From NCBI RefSeq assembly GCF_036321025.1, contig NZ_JAZAPB010000002.1:620001-684000 (forward strand): 64,000 nt of DNA, in the 5' to 3' direction. How positions within the stretch are numbered: position 1 is the first letter of the stretch; the number at the start of each line of letters is the position of its first letter. The notes under the pieces were generated by a model, which saw nothing but the letters and a program-made list of their open reading frames with translations, searched no databases and was not told where the DNA came from. The DNA is from Alteraurantiacibacter hainanensis (GTDB lineage Bacteria; Pseudomonadota; Alphaproteobacteria; Sphingomonadales; Sphingomonadaceae). Of the stretch, positions 1-9,081 are shown piece after piece. Position numbers and translations under genes: made by a program.

Positions 1-327
1 GTGATCGTCGATGTTCGGACGCATCTTGATTTCCTTGATGTCCTGCGTCTTTTGCGTCTTGCGCGCCGCGTTCGCCTTTTTCTGGGCTTCGTAGCGATAC
101 TTGCCGACATCGAGGAACTTGCACACCGGTGGGTTCGCGTTGGGCGAGACTTCAACGAGATTCAGGCCTGCCTCGGCAGCCTGTTCGATCGCTTCGTCGG
201 TGTACATCACGCCGAGGTTTTCGCCGTCACCATCGATGACGCGGACCTTTTCGGCCTGAATGAATTGGTCGTATTTCGGGCCGGACTTGACCGGCGGTGC
301 CATGCTGCGGCGGGGTGGACGAGGTAT
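1..327 (-). CDS. infC: Translation initiation factor IF-3 (5' part, runs off the window)
   Basis: IF-3 binds the 30S subunit and selects correct start codons and initiator tRNA. The minus-strand frame reads MAPPVKSGPKYDQFIQAEKV from an ATG at 303 and continues through the IF-3 N-domain (VRVIDGDGENLGVMYTDEA, NPPVCKFLDVGKYRYEAQKK) to the KEIKMRP linker, where the window ends. That ATG has no convincing ribosome binding site. Eight codons upstream, an in-frame ATA at 327-325 lies six bases after CAGGAG (339-334), giving IPRPPRRS before the Met. IF-3 genes commonly use non-ATG starts (AUU in E. coli) for autoregulation, so the ATA start is preferred here. The family is certain; the start is inference. 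Confidence 0.93.
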   Translation of the reverse strand, partial: MPRPPRRSMAPPVKSGPKYDQFIQAEKVRVIDGDGENLGVMYTDEAIEQAAEAGLNLVEVSPNANPPVCKFLDVGKYRYEAQKKANAARKTQKTQDIKEIKMRPNIDDH

Positions 328-489
328 GTTGTGCTCCTGATTCTGCTCTGTTCGGGTGCTCTATGTAATAACTAAGCCGACGCAACGCTAGGGGAGACTG
401 CTCGGCGAGATAGAGCCATTCGGAATTAATATGGCTTTCCGGGCAGCAACGGCATAATCAGCCAGAGCAACTCATGTGGCGGGGTAAAG

Positions 490-1194
490 GTGGCGACCAG
501 GGGCGGCTCGGCCAGACGGCCCACGAGCAACTCGACCTACATTCGCTGGCACTATCCGGTCGGCACCACGATCCTGCTGGTGCTGTCGCTTGTGGCGTTC
601 GGCGACAATCTCGTTACCGATATCCACCAGCCCTCCAACTCCGATCCCAAGATGGTCATTCACGGCCTGTTCGCGCTTGCCTGGATGGTTCTTCTCGTCG
701 TCCAGGCCAACTTGCCGTGCATCGGAAAGACGAGCCTGCACCGCTCGCTGGGAAAAGTGGCGTTCGTGGTGGGGGCGGGAACGGTGTTGACCACGCTCTA
801 CCTGTTCGTCGCCGTCTGGCGAAGCTGGGCCGCGATGTCTCCCGAAGTCATCGCCAATCGCCTGCTTCTGCCGTCTTTCGGGATCGCGATCCTGGCCGCG
901 TGGTGGCTGCGCCGCCGAACCGACTGGCACAGGCGGCTGATCTATTGCGGCACGCTGTTCCTGCTCAGTCCGATACTCTCGCGGACCTACGATCCGCTGG
1001 TCGCTCCGATGCTGCCGGTCTATCCGCCGGGTGAGGACGAGCACCTGTTTCTGAGCTACCTGGCGCTCACCTGGTCGGCGATGTTCCTGGGGCAGCTGCT
1101 CTACGACTGGCTGCAGAGCGGCCGCTTTCATCCCGCTTCGCTGGTTACGTTCGGGTGGACCGTCGTCGTCTACTGTATCGCTTACGCGCTCTAG
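490..1194 (+). CDS. Multi-pass inner-membrane protein of unknown function
   Basis: A 234-residue protein from a GTG start. It has about seven hydrophobic segments, near residues 24-40, 55-73, 88-108, 122-140, 148-165, 188-210 and 218-234. The pattern of a short basic N-terminus, HGLFALAWMVLLVVQ and SLGKVAFVVGAG recalls small DUF2306/YozB-like membrane proteins, but I cannot place it firmly. No catalytic motif or heme-ligand pattern stands out. Its last four bases overlap the convergent pdeM gene, so the two stop codons interlock. An ATG-start alternative was not apparent near the N-terminus, and GTG preserves the basic leader before the first membrane segment. Function unknown. Confidence 0.75.
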   Translation: MATRGGSARRPTSNSTYIRWHYPVGTTILLVLSLVAFGDNLVTDIHQPSNSDPKMVIHGLFALAWMVLLVVQANLPCIGKTSLHRSLGKVAFVVGAGTVLTTLYLFVAVWRSWAAMSPEVIANRLLLPSFGIAILAAWWLRRRTDWHRRLIYCGTLFLLSPILSRTYDPLVAPMLPVYPPGEDEHLFLSYLALTWSAMFLGQLLYDWLQSGRFHPASLVTFGWTVVVYCIAYAL

Positions 1195-1898
1195 GCGGCC
1201 ACCCGCCAAAGGGGAAACCGCGCCAGCCGCTTGCCCGCAGGGACGACGGCGTCGATGGAACTGGCAGGCTGAAGTGCCTTCAGGATCGCCGGGTCGGCCG
1301 CGTCCATCCCGCCCGTCAGCGCGCCGAAGGCAGGCAGGATCATCCGTCCACATGTCGCATCGCCGTTGTGCGCCACCACCGCGCAGGGGCGGCGGATGTG
1401 GCGATGGTGGATCTTCACCTGCACGCGCGGGTGGAAATGGCCGGAAAGCTCTGGCCGCGTTTCCCCCTTTTTCGCCATGTGCCGCAGCACCATGCCGCCC
1501 ACGTCCAGCTCCTCTGCGATGGTGCCGCCGCTTTTTGCTTCCATCGCGGGGTCGTGGTTGCCGGTGATCCAGACCCAGTCGGTAACGCGGGTGAGGGCGG
1601 CCAGCATGCCCGCCGCATGCGGCTCCAGCCGCTGCGAGCCGTCCGAATCGTGGAAGTTGTCGCCCAGCGTATAGACCCGGCGGGCGCCGGTCTCTCGGAT
1701 CGTCTCCGACAGGCGTTCCAGCGTCTCGCGGCTGTCGTACGGCGGAAGCAGCTGGCCGTGGCGAGCGAAGAAGCTGGCTTTTTCAAGGTGCAGGTCCGCC
1801 ACCAGCAGCGCATTCTCGCGCGGCCAGAACAGTGCGCGCGACTTCGTCAGCACGAACTCGTCACCACAAAAGGGGAAGGCGAACGAAACGGGAACCAT
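1191..1898 (-). CDS. pdeM: Ligase-associated DNA damage response endonuclease PdeM (metallophosphoesterase)
   Basis: A 235-residue calcineurin-like phosphoesterase. The metal-binding motifs appear in order: DLHLEK, GDNFHD, GNHD and GHFHP, with the PdeM-type spacing and total length. Known members accompany an ATP-dependent ligase/helicase/exonuclease set in bacterial DNA repair, but none of those partners is next to it here, so it is an orphan copy in this window. The ATG at 1898 (MVPVSFAFPF) is preferred over a GTG three codons earlier because it is the first ATG and matches the family's short N-terminus. It is divergent from hemF and overlaps the convergent membrane-protein gene by four bases. 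Confidence 0.9.
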   Translation of the reverse strand: MVPVSFAFPFCGDEFVLTKSRALFWPRENALLVADLHLEKASFFARHGQLLPPYDSRETLERLSETIRETGARRVYTLGDNFHDSDGSQRLEPHAAGMLAALTRVTDWVWITGNHDPAMEAKSGGTIAEELDVGGMVLRHMAKKGETRPELSGHFHPRVQVKIHHRHIRRPCAVVAHNGDATCGRMILPAFGALTGGMDAADPAILKALQPASSIDAVVPAGKRLARFPLWRVAA

Positions 1899-2013
1899 GC
1901 ATGTCACTTGCCGCCCGTTGATGCGTTTGGCAAGTGTGCTTGCAAGCTATTTGCCCCGGCGCGAAGCCGGAGCACGCATTGCCCCCGGCGACAATGCGGA
2001 ACGGGAGATTGGG

Positions 2014-2871
2014 ATGACCGACTGGACCAAGCAGACCGCCGCCGCGCGCGAATGGTTCGAATCGCTGCGCGATCGCATCTGCGCCGAGTTCGAGGCGATC
2101 GAGCGCGAGGCGGGATCGGACGCGAGCTTCGAATACATCCCCTGGGATCGCGATACCGACGACGAGTCCGACGGCGGCGGCGGCGTGCAGGGCAAGATGA
2201 AGGGCAAGGTGTTCGAGAAGGTGGGGGTAAACGTCTCCACCGTGTCGGGCGAATTCAGCCCGCAGTTCGCCGGACAGGTGAACGGCGCGAGCGAGGAGCA
2301 CCCCGAATTCACGGCCACCGGCATTTCGCTGGTGGCCCACATGGCCAACCCGCACGTGCCCGCGGTACACATGAACACCCGCTTCCTTACCACGCAGGCG
2401 GCATGGTTCGGCGGCGGGGCGGACCTGAATCCGCCGATCGAATACCAGGACGATACCGATGCCTTCCACGCCCGCCTGCGCGCGGCGTGCTCCGCCCACA
2501 ATCCAACTTACTACGACCGATTCAGGAAATGGGCGGACGACTACTTCTTCATCCCCCACCGCGGCGTGGCGCGCGGCGTCGGCGGGATCTTCTACGACCA
2601 CCTCGAATGCCGGAACGAGGAAGAGTTCGCGCGCAATTTCGCTTTCACCCGCGACGTTGGCGAGGCCTTCCTGGATGTCTTCCCCGCCATCGTGCGCAAG
2701 CGCATGGACATGGACTGGACGCCGGAGGACAAGGCCCGCCAGCTGGAATGGCGCGGGCGCTACGTCGAATTCAACCTGGTCTACGACCGAGGGACGCTGT
2801 TCGGACTGAAGACCGGCGGCAACATCGACGCCATCCTGATGAGCCTGCCGCCCGAGGTGACATGGGGCTGA
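2014..2871 (+). CDS. hemF: Oxygen-dependent coproporphyrinogen III oxidase
   Basis: HemF carries out the oxidative decarboxylation of coproporphyrinogen III to protoporphyrinogen IX in cytosolic heme synthesis, using O2. The 285-residue product has the family signature around FFIPHRGVARGVGGIFYDHL, the substrate-site stretch HMNTRFLTTQAAWFGGGADL, and the C-terminal VEFNLVYDRGTLFGLKTGG. The ATG at 2014 (MTDWTKQTAA) follows a GGGAG at 2003-2007 with good spacing. Upstream in-frame codons exist, but they encode a non-conserved arginine-rich leader and are rejected. The gene ends one base before the convergent GH16 gene. Its presence points to aerobic heme synthesis. Confidence 0.96.
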   Translation: MTDWTKQTAAAREWFESLRDRICAEFEAIEREAGSDASFEYIPWDRDTDDESDGGGGVQGKMKGKVFEKVGVNVSTVSGEFSPQFAGQVNGASEEHPEFTATGISLVAHMANPHVPAVHMNTRFLTTQAAWFGGGADLNPPIEYQDDTDAFHARLRAACSAHNPTYYDRFRKWADDYFFIPHRGVARGVGGIFYDHLECRNEEEFARNFAFTRDVGEAFLDVFPAIVRKRMDMDWTPEDKARQLEWRGRYVEFNLVYDRGTLFGLKTGGNIDAILMSLPPEVTWG

Positions 2872-2872
2872 G

Positions 2873-3796
2873 TTACTCCTCCGGCCCGTAGACCCGCACC
2901 CAGTCCACTTCCATTGCCAGTTCGCCTGCTGCGATGCGGTCGGCGGTTTCCTGCGGCATGCCGAGATAGGGTTCCTCGATGCCGTTGATCTTGTGCGGGT
3001 AGATGCCGCCCACGGCGAAGTTGAGGACGACGTACTGCGGGTTGTCGAACACCCATTCGCCGAAGAATTCCACGTTGGTCCTGGGCACGCGGAAGGTAAG
3101 GCGGTCGTCGACGAAGAACTCGATCTTGTCGGGCGTCCATTCGGCTGCGTAGACGTGCCAGTCGGTCACGTCGGTTCCGGGCGGGAAATACTGCCTGTCG
3201 GCAATGCCGGCATCGCCCGAATATCCGGGGCCGTGCAGGGCAACGCCCGTCCAGTCTGCCTGGCCTACGTATTCCATGATGTCGATTTCGCCTTCCGTCG
3301 GCCACTGGGCATCGGCAAGCAGCCAGAAGGCCGGCCAGACGCCAACGGCATCGGGCATGCGGATGCGCGCCTCTGCGCGGCCATAGGTGAATTCGAAATT
3401 GCCGCGCGTGTTGACGCGGCCGGAGAGGAAATCGGCGTCGCGTTCCTCGTTAGTGTCCTCTCCCGGTCGATAGACCGGGCGCAGCACCAGCGCGCCCCCG
3501 TCTGCGCCTTCCAGCCCCTGCACGAACTGGATGGTGTCGGGCGAATTGACGTAGGCCTGTTCCTCCTCGTTCACCCAGAAATCCATGCCTTCCACGTTCC
3601 ACCGCGTGACATCGAGGCTGTCGTCCGAAAACTCGTCGGAGAAGAGCAGCGCGCGGCCATCGACGGTGTCCGACTGGGCCTGGGCCGCGTCGACCTCTTC
3701 CTCCGTCTGCGGGACAGGGGTGGTTTCGGATTGCTGGCAGGAAGCCAGGGCGAGCGCCGAGAAAGTGGCGAGAAAGGAAATTGTGATCGTTCGCAT
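2873..3796 (-). CDS. GH16-family glycoside hydrolase, lipoprotein
   Basis: A predicted beta-glucanase (laminarinase-like) anchored to the envelope. The 307-residue product starts MRTITISFLATFSALALASC, a signal peptide ending in an LASC lipobox. The GH16 core follows from about residue 50 (LLFSDEF). The catalytic signature EIDIMEYVG sits near residue 170, preceded by WPAFWLLADAQWPTEG. GH16 enzymes use the two Glu and the Asp of this motif for retaining hydrolysis of beta-1,3/1,4 glucans or galactans. The exact polysaccharide cannot be read from sequence. It stands alone, convergent with hemF, and is far from the glycan locus at the right end of the window. Confidence 0.9.
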   Translation of the reverse strand: MRTITISFLATFSALALASCQQSETTPVPQTEEEVDAAQAQSDTVDGRALLFSDEFSDDSLDVTRWNVEGMDFWVNEEEQAYVNSPDTIQFVQGLEGADGGALVLRPVYRPGEDTNEERDADFLSGRVNTRGNFEFTYGRAEARIRMPDAVGVWPAFWLLADAQWPTEGEIDIMEYVGQADWTGVALHGPGYSGDAGIADRQYFPPGTDVTDWHVYAAEWTPDKIEFFVDDRLTFRVPRTNVEFFGEWVFDNPQYVVLNFAVGGIYPHKINGIEEPYLGMPQETADRIAAGELAMEVDWVRVYGPEE

Positions 3797-3831
3797 GGCC
3801 CAAGCCTAGGGCCGTGCGCGGCGCCTGTCAC

Positions 3832-4719
3832 CTATTGGCCTTGGCTTTCCATCAGGCGGCCCACGTCGCGCAGCGCCAGGTGGCTGGGCGTGTTCGCCTG
3901 CTGGCGATAGAGGCTGGTAAGATAGGCCTCGTCGAAAGATGTGAGACGGAACGGCGGGGCCTCCACGTCATCCTCGAACAGCTCCAGGATCGTGCCCAGC
4001 TGCGTAGCGCCTTCGGGAACGCGGGTCTGGGCCAGGGCGCGCATCGTCACGTAATCGGCGATGGCGATCGTATCCATTCCCTCGATTGCGCTGCGCGGGA
4101 TCAGCACCACCGAAATACCGATATCCTCGCGCACGCCCAGTTCCGTGCGGCTTATGGCGGTGCTGGAAAAGGTAGGCGGCTGGCCGAAACCGGAAATGCC
4201 GTCGCGGCTGATCGTGGCGGTGACATTCCACGCCAGCACGCGGCCTTCCTGCTGGCGCACCTGCTTGGCAGCCCAGTAGTCGAGGCCACGCACGGTTTCG
4301 TGATCGGCTTCGCGCAGCTGTTCGAAATAGTCGCGTGGGTCGTCGACGAAGGCGACGATCACGTTCGCGTGGCACGCCTCCCCACGAACTGCCTCGTGCC
4401 CGATCCGCTCCGCGTTCGAGCGGATCCGTCCGATGATCTCGTAGGCGGTATCGGTGGCCGCGCCATAGACCCCGGGGCAGACGGGTGCGTGCAACCGGGC
4501 GAGCGGGGCCTGCACCGATCCGCTGCGCGGGGTGATCGCCCGGGCCTGTTCGCGGGCCTGCTCATGCCGCTCGGCGCGTTCGCCGGAAACGATGATGTCC
4601 TGCCCTCCCTCGATCTCCGGATCGAGCGCTTCTTCAACCGGTGTGACGGCATCCTGCGCCGCAACCGGCGCGGCAATCGCGCTGACGGCAAGGGTGGCGG
4701 CGATCATGGCTTTGCGCAT
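3832..4719 (-). CDS. Secreted conserved protein of unknown function
   Basis: A 295-residue product with a clear Sec signal peptide (MRKAMIAATLAVSAIAAPVAAQ). The mature part begins with an acidic segment and an Arg/Glu-rich stretch (IVSGERAERHEQAREQAR), then a region with two cysteines (VCPGVYG and EACHANVIV) that could form a disulfide. I recognise no catalytic motif. The ATG at 4719 is chosen because it begins the signal peptide. The longer upstream frame adds a non-hydrophobic leader and crosses into the promoter region of the divergent M1 peptidase gene. Function unknown; probably periplasmic. Confidence 0.75.
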   Translation of the reverse strand: MRKAMIAATLAVSAIAAPVAAQDAVTPVEEALDPEIEGGQDIIVSGERAERHEQAREQARAITPRSGSVQAPLARLHAPVCPGVYGAATDTAYEIIGRIRSNAERIGHEAVRGEACHANVIVAFVDDPRDYFEQLREADHETVRGLDYWAAKQVRQQEGRVLAWNVTATISRDGISGFGQPPTFSSTAISRTELGVREDIGISVVLIPRSAIEGMDTIAIADYVTMRALAQTRVPEGATQLGTILELFEDDVEAPPFRLTSFDEAYLTSLYRQQANTPSHLALRDVGRLMESQGQ

Positions 4720-4893
4720 CGGTAGGCCTCGGTTTCTGCAAGATTCCCGTGTATCACCAAGCCGATGGGCGCGGCAAACACCATGCATTCTCCATCAATG
4801 GCTGACTCGGGTCGACGATCTGCTATGGCGCTGGCCGAAACGATTGCCGGAACCATCGCCCATGGTCCGGATTTTCGCAAAAACGGAGATTTC

Positions 4894-6816
4894 ATGCGTA
4901 TTTTCGCCTCTGCGACACTTGTGGCACTGCCGTTCCTGATATCCGCCTGCACCGCGGACGACCTGCCGGAAGAGGAGCGCGGCGTCGCCCCCGTTCTCAC
5001 CTCCGCCGAAGCGCAGGACGAATTCACCTATGCCCGCCCGCTGGAAGCCCGCGTGACCCACGTGGCCCTGGACCTCGACCTGGATTTCGAAGGGCAGCGC
5101 GTTGAAGGCACCGCCACGCTGGACGTGGAAGCGGCCGAGGATGCCAGCGAGATCGTGCTCGATTCCGACGGCCTGATCATCGGCGGCATCACCGACGGCA
5201 ACGGCAACCAACTGGACTACGAGATCGGCGAGAGCGACCCGGAAAAGGGTGAGCCGATCACCGTCCAGCTGGGCGAACTGACCGGGCCGGGCCTGCAGCA
5301 GATCGTGATCGACTACGCCAGCGGGCCGGAGGCCGAGGCGCTGCAATGGCTCGAGCCGGAGCAGACGGCGGGCGGCGAATATCCCTTCGTCTTCAGCCAG
5401 GGTCAGGCGATCCTCAACCGCACGTGGATTCCCACGCAGGACAGCCCCGGCATCCGCCAGACCTGGGAAGCGCGCATCACCGCGCCCAAGCCCCTCGAAG
5501 TGGTGATGAGCGGCATCAGCCGCGGAGATCCTGAAGACGTGGGCGAAAACCGCCGCGCTTTCGAATTCGTGATGGAAAACTCCATCCCGCCCTACCTGAT
5601 CGCGATCGCCGCCGGGAACCTCGAATTCGCCGAACTCGGCCCGCGCTCGGGCGTGTGGGCGGAACCCGAAGTGCTGGAGGAAGCCGCCGCCGAACTGACC
5701 GACACCGAGGCCATGATTGACGCGGCCGAGGAAATCTACGGCCCCTATCGCTGGGGTCGTTACGACATGATCGTGCTGCCGCCGGCCTTCCCCTACGGCG
5801 GCATGGAAAACCCGGTGATGACCTTCCTCACCCCCACCTTCATCGCGGGCGACCGTTCCAACACCGGCCTGATCGCGCATGAACTGGCGCACAGCTGGTC
5901 GGGCAACCTCGTCACCTATTCCAGCTGGCGCGACGGCTGGCTGAACGAAGGCGTCACTTCCTACTTCGAGAGCCGCATTTCCGAGTCCGTATTCGGAGAG
6001 AAGCGCGCGAATCAGGAATATGCCCTCAGCTACGCCAGCCTGGTCGAAGCGATTGAGGAGCAGGGCGCGGACAATCCCAACACCGCCATGCGCACGCCAG
6101 AGGGCATCAGCCCCTTCGACACCGTGGGCGAGGCGATCTACGACAAGGGCACGGTGTTCCTGCGCACGATGGAAACCATCATCGGCCGCGAACGCTTCGA
6201 CGAGTTCATGCGCGGCTGGTTCGACCGCCACGCCTTCCAGCCCGCGACCAGCGAGATGTTCCTTGCCGAACTGCGCGAATACGTGGTGCAGGACGACGAG
6301 GAACTGGAAGAACAGCTGATGCTGGACGGGTGGGTCTACGGCACCGGCCTTCCCGAAAACGCCGTGGCTCCCGATCCGCAGGCCTTCGCCGAGGTGGACG
6401 GCGCGGCGCAGGACTATGCCGCCGACGGCACTCTGCCCGGGACCGACACCTGGCGCAGCTGGACCGGTGCCGAACAGCAGCGCTTCCTCCAGGAACTGCC
6501 CGAGGAGATGAGCGCCGACGAACTGGCTGCGCTGAACGAGCAGCTGGCCCTGTCCGAGACGGGTAACAACGAGGTGCTGTTCCTGTGGCTGGAAGCCGCG
6601 CTGCGCAACGAATACCGGCCTGCCGTCCCGCAGGCGGAGGAATTTCTTGCCGCAGTGGGCCGCAACAAGTTCGTGGAGCCCCTGTTCAAGGCTCTCTGGG
6701 AAACCGGAGACTGGGGCCGTCCCATCGCCACGCGCATCTACAATGACACGCGCGGCGGTTATCACAGCTACACCCGCAACCAGGTCGATCCGATCGTGGG
6801 GTACGAAGCGGGCTGA
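4894..6816 (+). CDS. M1-family aminopeptidase, lipoprotein
   Basis: A zinc aminopeptidase of 640 residues. The signal MRIFASATLVALPFLISAC ends in a lipobox, so it is probably outer-membrane anchored and trims peptides in the periplasm. The M1 markers are present: the GGMENPV exopeptidase motif near residue 305 and HELAHSW with a downstream NEGVTSYFE supplying the third zinc ligand (HExxH-18-E). The start at 4894 follows GGAG at about 4885. A longer reading from 4765 would bury the lipoprotein signal. The segment after about residue 480 is shorter than the long helical C-terminus of aminopeptidase N, consistent with the compact bacterial M1 group. It is divergent from the secreted protein and followed by a hairpin before rsh. 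Confidence 0.92.
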   Translation: MRIFASATLVALPFLISACTADDLPEEERGVAPVLTSAEAQDEFTYARPLEARVTHVALDLDLDFEGQRVEGTATLDVEAAEDASEIVLDSDGLIIGGITDGNGNQLDYEIGESDPEKGEPITVQLGELTGPGLQQIVIDYASGPEAEALQWLEPEQTAGGEYPFVFSQGQAILNRTWIPTQDSPGIRQTWEARITAPKPLEVVMSGISRGDPEDVGENRRAFEFVMENSIPPYLIAIAAGNLEFAELGPRSGVWAEPEVLEEAAAELTDTEAMIDAAEEIYGPYRWGRYDMIVLPPAFPYGGMENPVMTFLTPTFIAGDRSNTGLIAHELAHSWSGNLVTYSSWRDGWLNEGVTSYFESRISESVFGEKRANQEYALSYASLVEAIEEQGADNPNTAMRTPEGISPFDTVGEAIYDKGTVFLRTMETIIGRERFDEFMRGWFDRHAFQPATSEMFLAELREYVVQDDEELEEQLMLDGWVYGTGLPENAVAPDPQAFAEVDGAAQDYAADGTLPGTDTWRSWTGAEQQRFLQELPEEMSADELAALNEQLALSETGNNEVLFLWLEAALRNEYRPAVPQAEEFLAAVGRNKFVEPLFKALWETGDWGRPIATRIYNDTRGGYHSYTRNQVDPIVGYEAG

Positions 6817-6834
6817 CGAAAGGAAACGCGCTGT

Positions 6835-6858
6835 CGCTGCCAAGTGCATGCGGCAGCG
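6835..6858 (+). terminator. Stem-loop between the M1 peptidase and rsh genes
   Basis: CGCTGCC (6835-6841) pairs perfectly with GGCAGCG (6852-6858) around a 10-base loop. Flanking AAAGG and CCTTT could extend the stem. The following CTTTCCCC is only weakly T-rich, so this is a possible rather than a classic intrinsic terminator. Confidence 0.45.
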
Positions 6859-6905
6859 CCTTTCCCCTTGCCGAATGCTGCGGCGCACCGCACATTCATG
6901 TCACC

Positions 6906-8987
6906 ATGCTGCGCCAGTACGAACTTGTTGAACGGGTCAAGGAATACGACCCCGACGCCGACGAGGCGCTGCTGAACCGCGCCTACGTGTATACGGTGCA
7001 GAAACACGGCAGCCAGAAGCGTGCCAGCGGCGATCCCTATTTCAGCCATCCGGTGGAAGTCGCCGGTCTGATGACCGACCTGAAGCTGGACCAGGAAACC
7101 ATCGTAACCGCGCTGTTGCACGATACGGTGGAGGATACCCTCGCCACCATCGACGATATCGAGGCGCAGTTCGGCCCCGAAGTCGCCCGGCTGGTGGACG
7201 GCGTAACCAAGCTTTCCAAGATCGAGCAGATGGCCGAGAACGAGCGCGCGGCGGAAAACCTGCGCAAGTTCCTGCTGGCCATGAGCGAGGACCTGCGCGT
7301 GCTGCTGGTGAAGCTGGCGGACCGGCTGCACAACATGCGCACGCTGCATCACATCAAGAGCCCGGTGAAGCGCCAGCGCATCGCCCGCGAGACGATGGAT
7401 ATCTATGCCCCGCTGGCGGAGCGGGTGGGCATGTACGAATACATGCGCGAAATGCAGCTGCTGGCGTTCGAGCAGCTGGAGCCCGAGGCTTACGAGACCA
7501 TCACCCGCCGGTTGGAGCAGCTGCGCCAGAGCGACGCGGGGCAGGTGGATCGCATCGCCCTCGACATAAAGCAGGCGCTGGCCGCCGCTGGCCTCGAAGT
7601 GGAAGTGTGGGGGCGGGAGAAGCACCCCTATTCGATCTGGCGCAAGATGGCAGAGCGCCACCTGCCGTTCGAGCAGGTGACCGATATCATGGCCTTCCGC
7701 GTGCTGACCGACAACGTGGAGGACTGCTACCGCGCGCTGGGCGTGCTGCACACCGCCTTCCAGTTCGTGCCTGGCCGGTTCAAGGACTATATCTCCACCC
7801 CCAAGAACAACGGCTATCGCTCGCTTCACACCACGATCTTCTACGACAAGTCGATGCGCGCGGAGGTGCAGCTGCGCACGCGCGAGATGCACCGCACCAA
7901 CGGCTTCGGCCTGGCCGCGCACTGGGCCTACAAGCAGGGCGGGCGGCACGATGGGCAGGTGGCCTGGCTGCGCGACCTGATCGAGATCGTGGATGCCAGC
8001 CACGATGCCGAAGAGCTGCTGGAGCATACCAAGCTGGCGATCTACCAGGATCGCATCTTTGCCTTCACCCCGAAGGGCGCGCTGTTCCAGCTGCCCAAGG
8101 GCGCGACGGCGGTGGATTTCGCCTTCGCCGTCCACACCGATCTGGGCGCGCAGACCGTGGGCGCGAAGATAAACGGGCGGCACATGCCGCTGCGCACGCC
8201 GCTGGGCAACGGCGACGTGGTGGAGATCATCAAGGGCAAGAACGCAGAGCCGCAGCTGAGCTGGCTGGGCTTCGTCGTCACCGGCAAGGCGCGCGCCTCC
8301 ATCCGCCGCGCGGTGCGCGCCAAGGAGCGCGCCGAAATCGCCGAGATCGGGACCAAGCTGTACGACGAGATTGCCGAGCGCCTGCCCGCCAAGGTGGGCA
8401 GGAAGGCGCTGAAGCAGGCGGTGGAGCGGCTGGAGATGGAGGACGTGGACGACCTGATGTACGCCATCGGGGCGGCCAAGCTTTCCGACCGCGAGGTGAT
8501 GGAAGCGCTGGTGCCCGGCAGCACCGCCGACATGCCGGAGGAAACCGAGCAGGAGCGCGCAATCTCGATCAAGGGACTTACGGCCGGTGTCGGTTTCGAT
8601 CTCGCCGACTGCTGCCACCCCGTGCCTGGCGACCGGATCGTGGGCCTGCGCCGACCGCACGAAACCGTGGAAGTGCATGCCATCGACTGCCTGGAACTGG
8701 CCAACGGCGTGGATGCCGACTGGGTGGACCTTTCGTGGGGCGAGCGCTCGCACGGCGCCATCGGGCGGCTGAACGTGGTGCTTTACAACCGTCCCGGCAC
8801 GCTGGCGGAAATGGCCGGTGTCTTTGCCCGTAACAACGCCAACGTGATGCACCTGGAACTGACGCAGCGCGACGATCCCTTCCACACCTATGCGGTGGAC
8901 CTGGAAGTGCAGGATCTGGCCCACCTCACCCGCATCATCAGCGCGCTGCGGGCAACCGACGCCGTGGCCCAGGCAGAGCGGCTTTAG
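6906..8987 (+). CDS. rsh: Bifunctional (p)ppGpp synthetase/hydrolase (RelA/SpoT, Rsh)
   Basis: A 693-residue stringent-response enzyme that makes and degrades (p)ppGpp. Domain order: N-terminal HD hydrolase (HPVEVAGL, LLHDTVEDT near residues 55-80), synthetase domain with VPGRFKDYISTPK and NGYRSLHTT around residues 290-315, TGS domain (FAFTPKGALFQLPKGAT) near 380-440, and C-terminal ACT domain (NVVLYNRPGTLAEMAGVFA) after 620. The intact HD motif and intact synthetase core argue for both activities, as expected for the single long Rsh of alphaproteobacteria. The ATG at 6906 starts directly at the conserved MLRQYELVERVKEYDP. It stands alone rather than with rpoZ. Confidence 0.96.
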   Translation: MLRQYELVERVKEYDPDADEALLNRAYVYTVQKHGSQKRASGDPYFSHPVEVAGLMTDLKLDQETIVTALLHDTVEDTLATIDDIEAQFGPEVARLVDGVTKLSKIEQMAENERAAENLRKFLLAMSEDLRVLLVKLADRLHNMRTLHHIKSPVKRQRIARETMDIYAPLAERVGMYEYMREMQLLAFEQLEPEAYETITRRLEQLRQSDAGQVDRIALDIKQALAAAGLEVEVWGREKHPYSIWRKMAERHLPFEQVTDIMAFRVLTDNVEDCYRALGVLHTAFQFVPGRFKDYISTPKNNGYRSLHTTIFYDKSMRAEVQLRTREMHRTNGFGLAAHWAYKQGGRHDGQVAWLRDLIEIVDASHDAEELLEHTKLAIYQDRIFAFTPKGALFQLPKGATAVDFAFAVHTDLGAQTVGAKINGRHMPLRTPLGNGDVVEIIKGKNAEPQLSWLGFVVTGKARASIRRAVRAKERAEIAEIGTKLYDEIAERLPAKVGRKALKQAVERLEMEDVDDLMYAIGAAKLSDREVMEALVPGSTADMPEETEQERAISIKGLTAGVGFDLADCCHPVPGDRIVGLRRPHETVEVHAIDCLELANGVDADWVDLSWGERSHGAIGRLNVVLYNRPGTLAEMAGVFARNNANVMHLELTQRDDPFHTYAVDLEVQDLAHLTRIISALRATDAVAQAERL

Positions 8988-9081
8988 GGCGGGGGCTCAA
9001 GGGCACATAATTCGGAAAATGTTGAGGCGGCGCGTTTCCCAGGGGATGCGCGAAACCGGGCGCGTTCCGCCTGGCGCAGGA

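Noticed and set aside
4795..6888. A 697-codon open frame on the minus strand opposite the M1 peptidase
   Set aside because: It mirrors the codon structure of the real gene in a GC-rich genome, has no domain sense, and the plus-strand frame has clear M1 motifs.
6768..8924. A 718-codon open frame antisense to rsh
   Set aside because: It is His/Leu/Gln-rich with no recognisable domain; the plus-strand Rsh is unambiguous.
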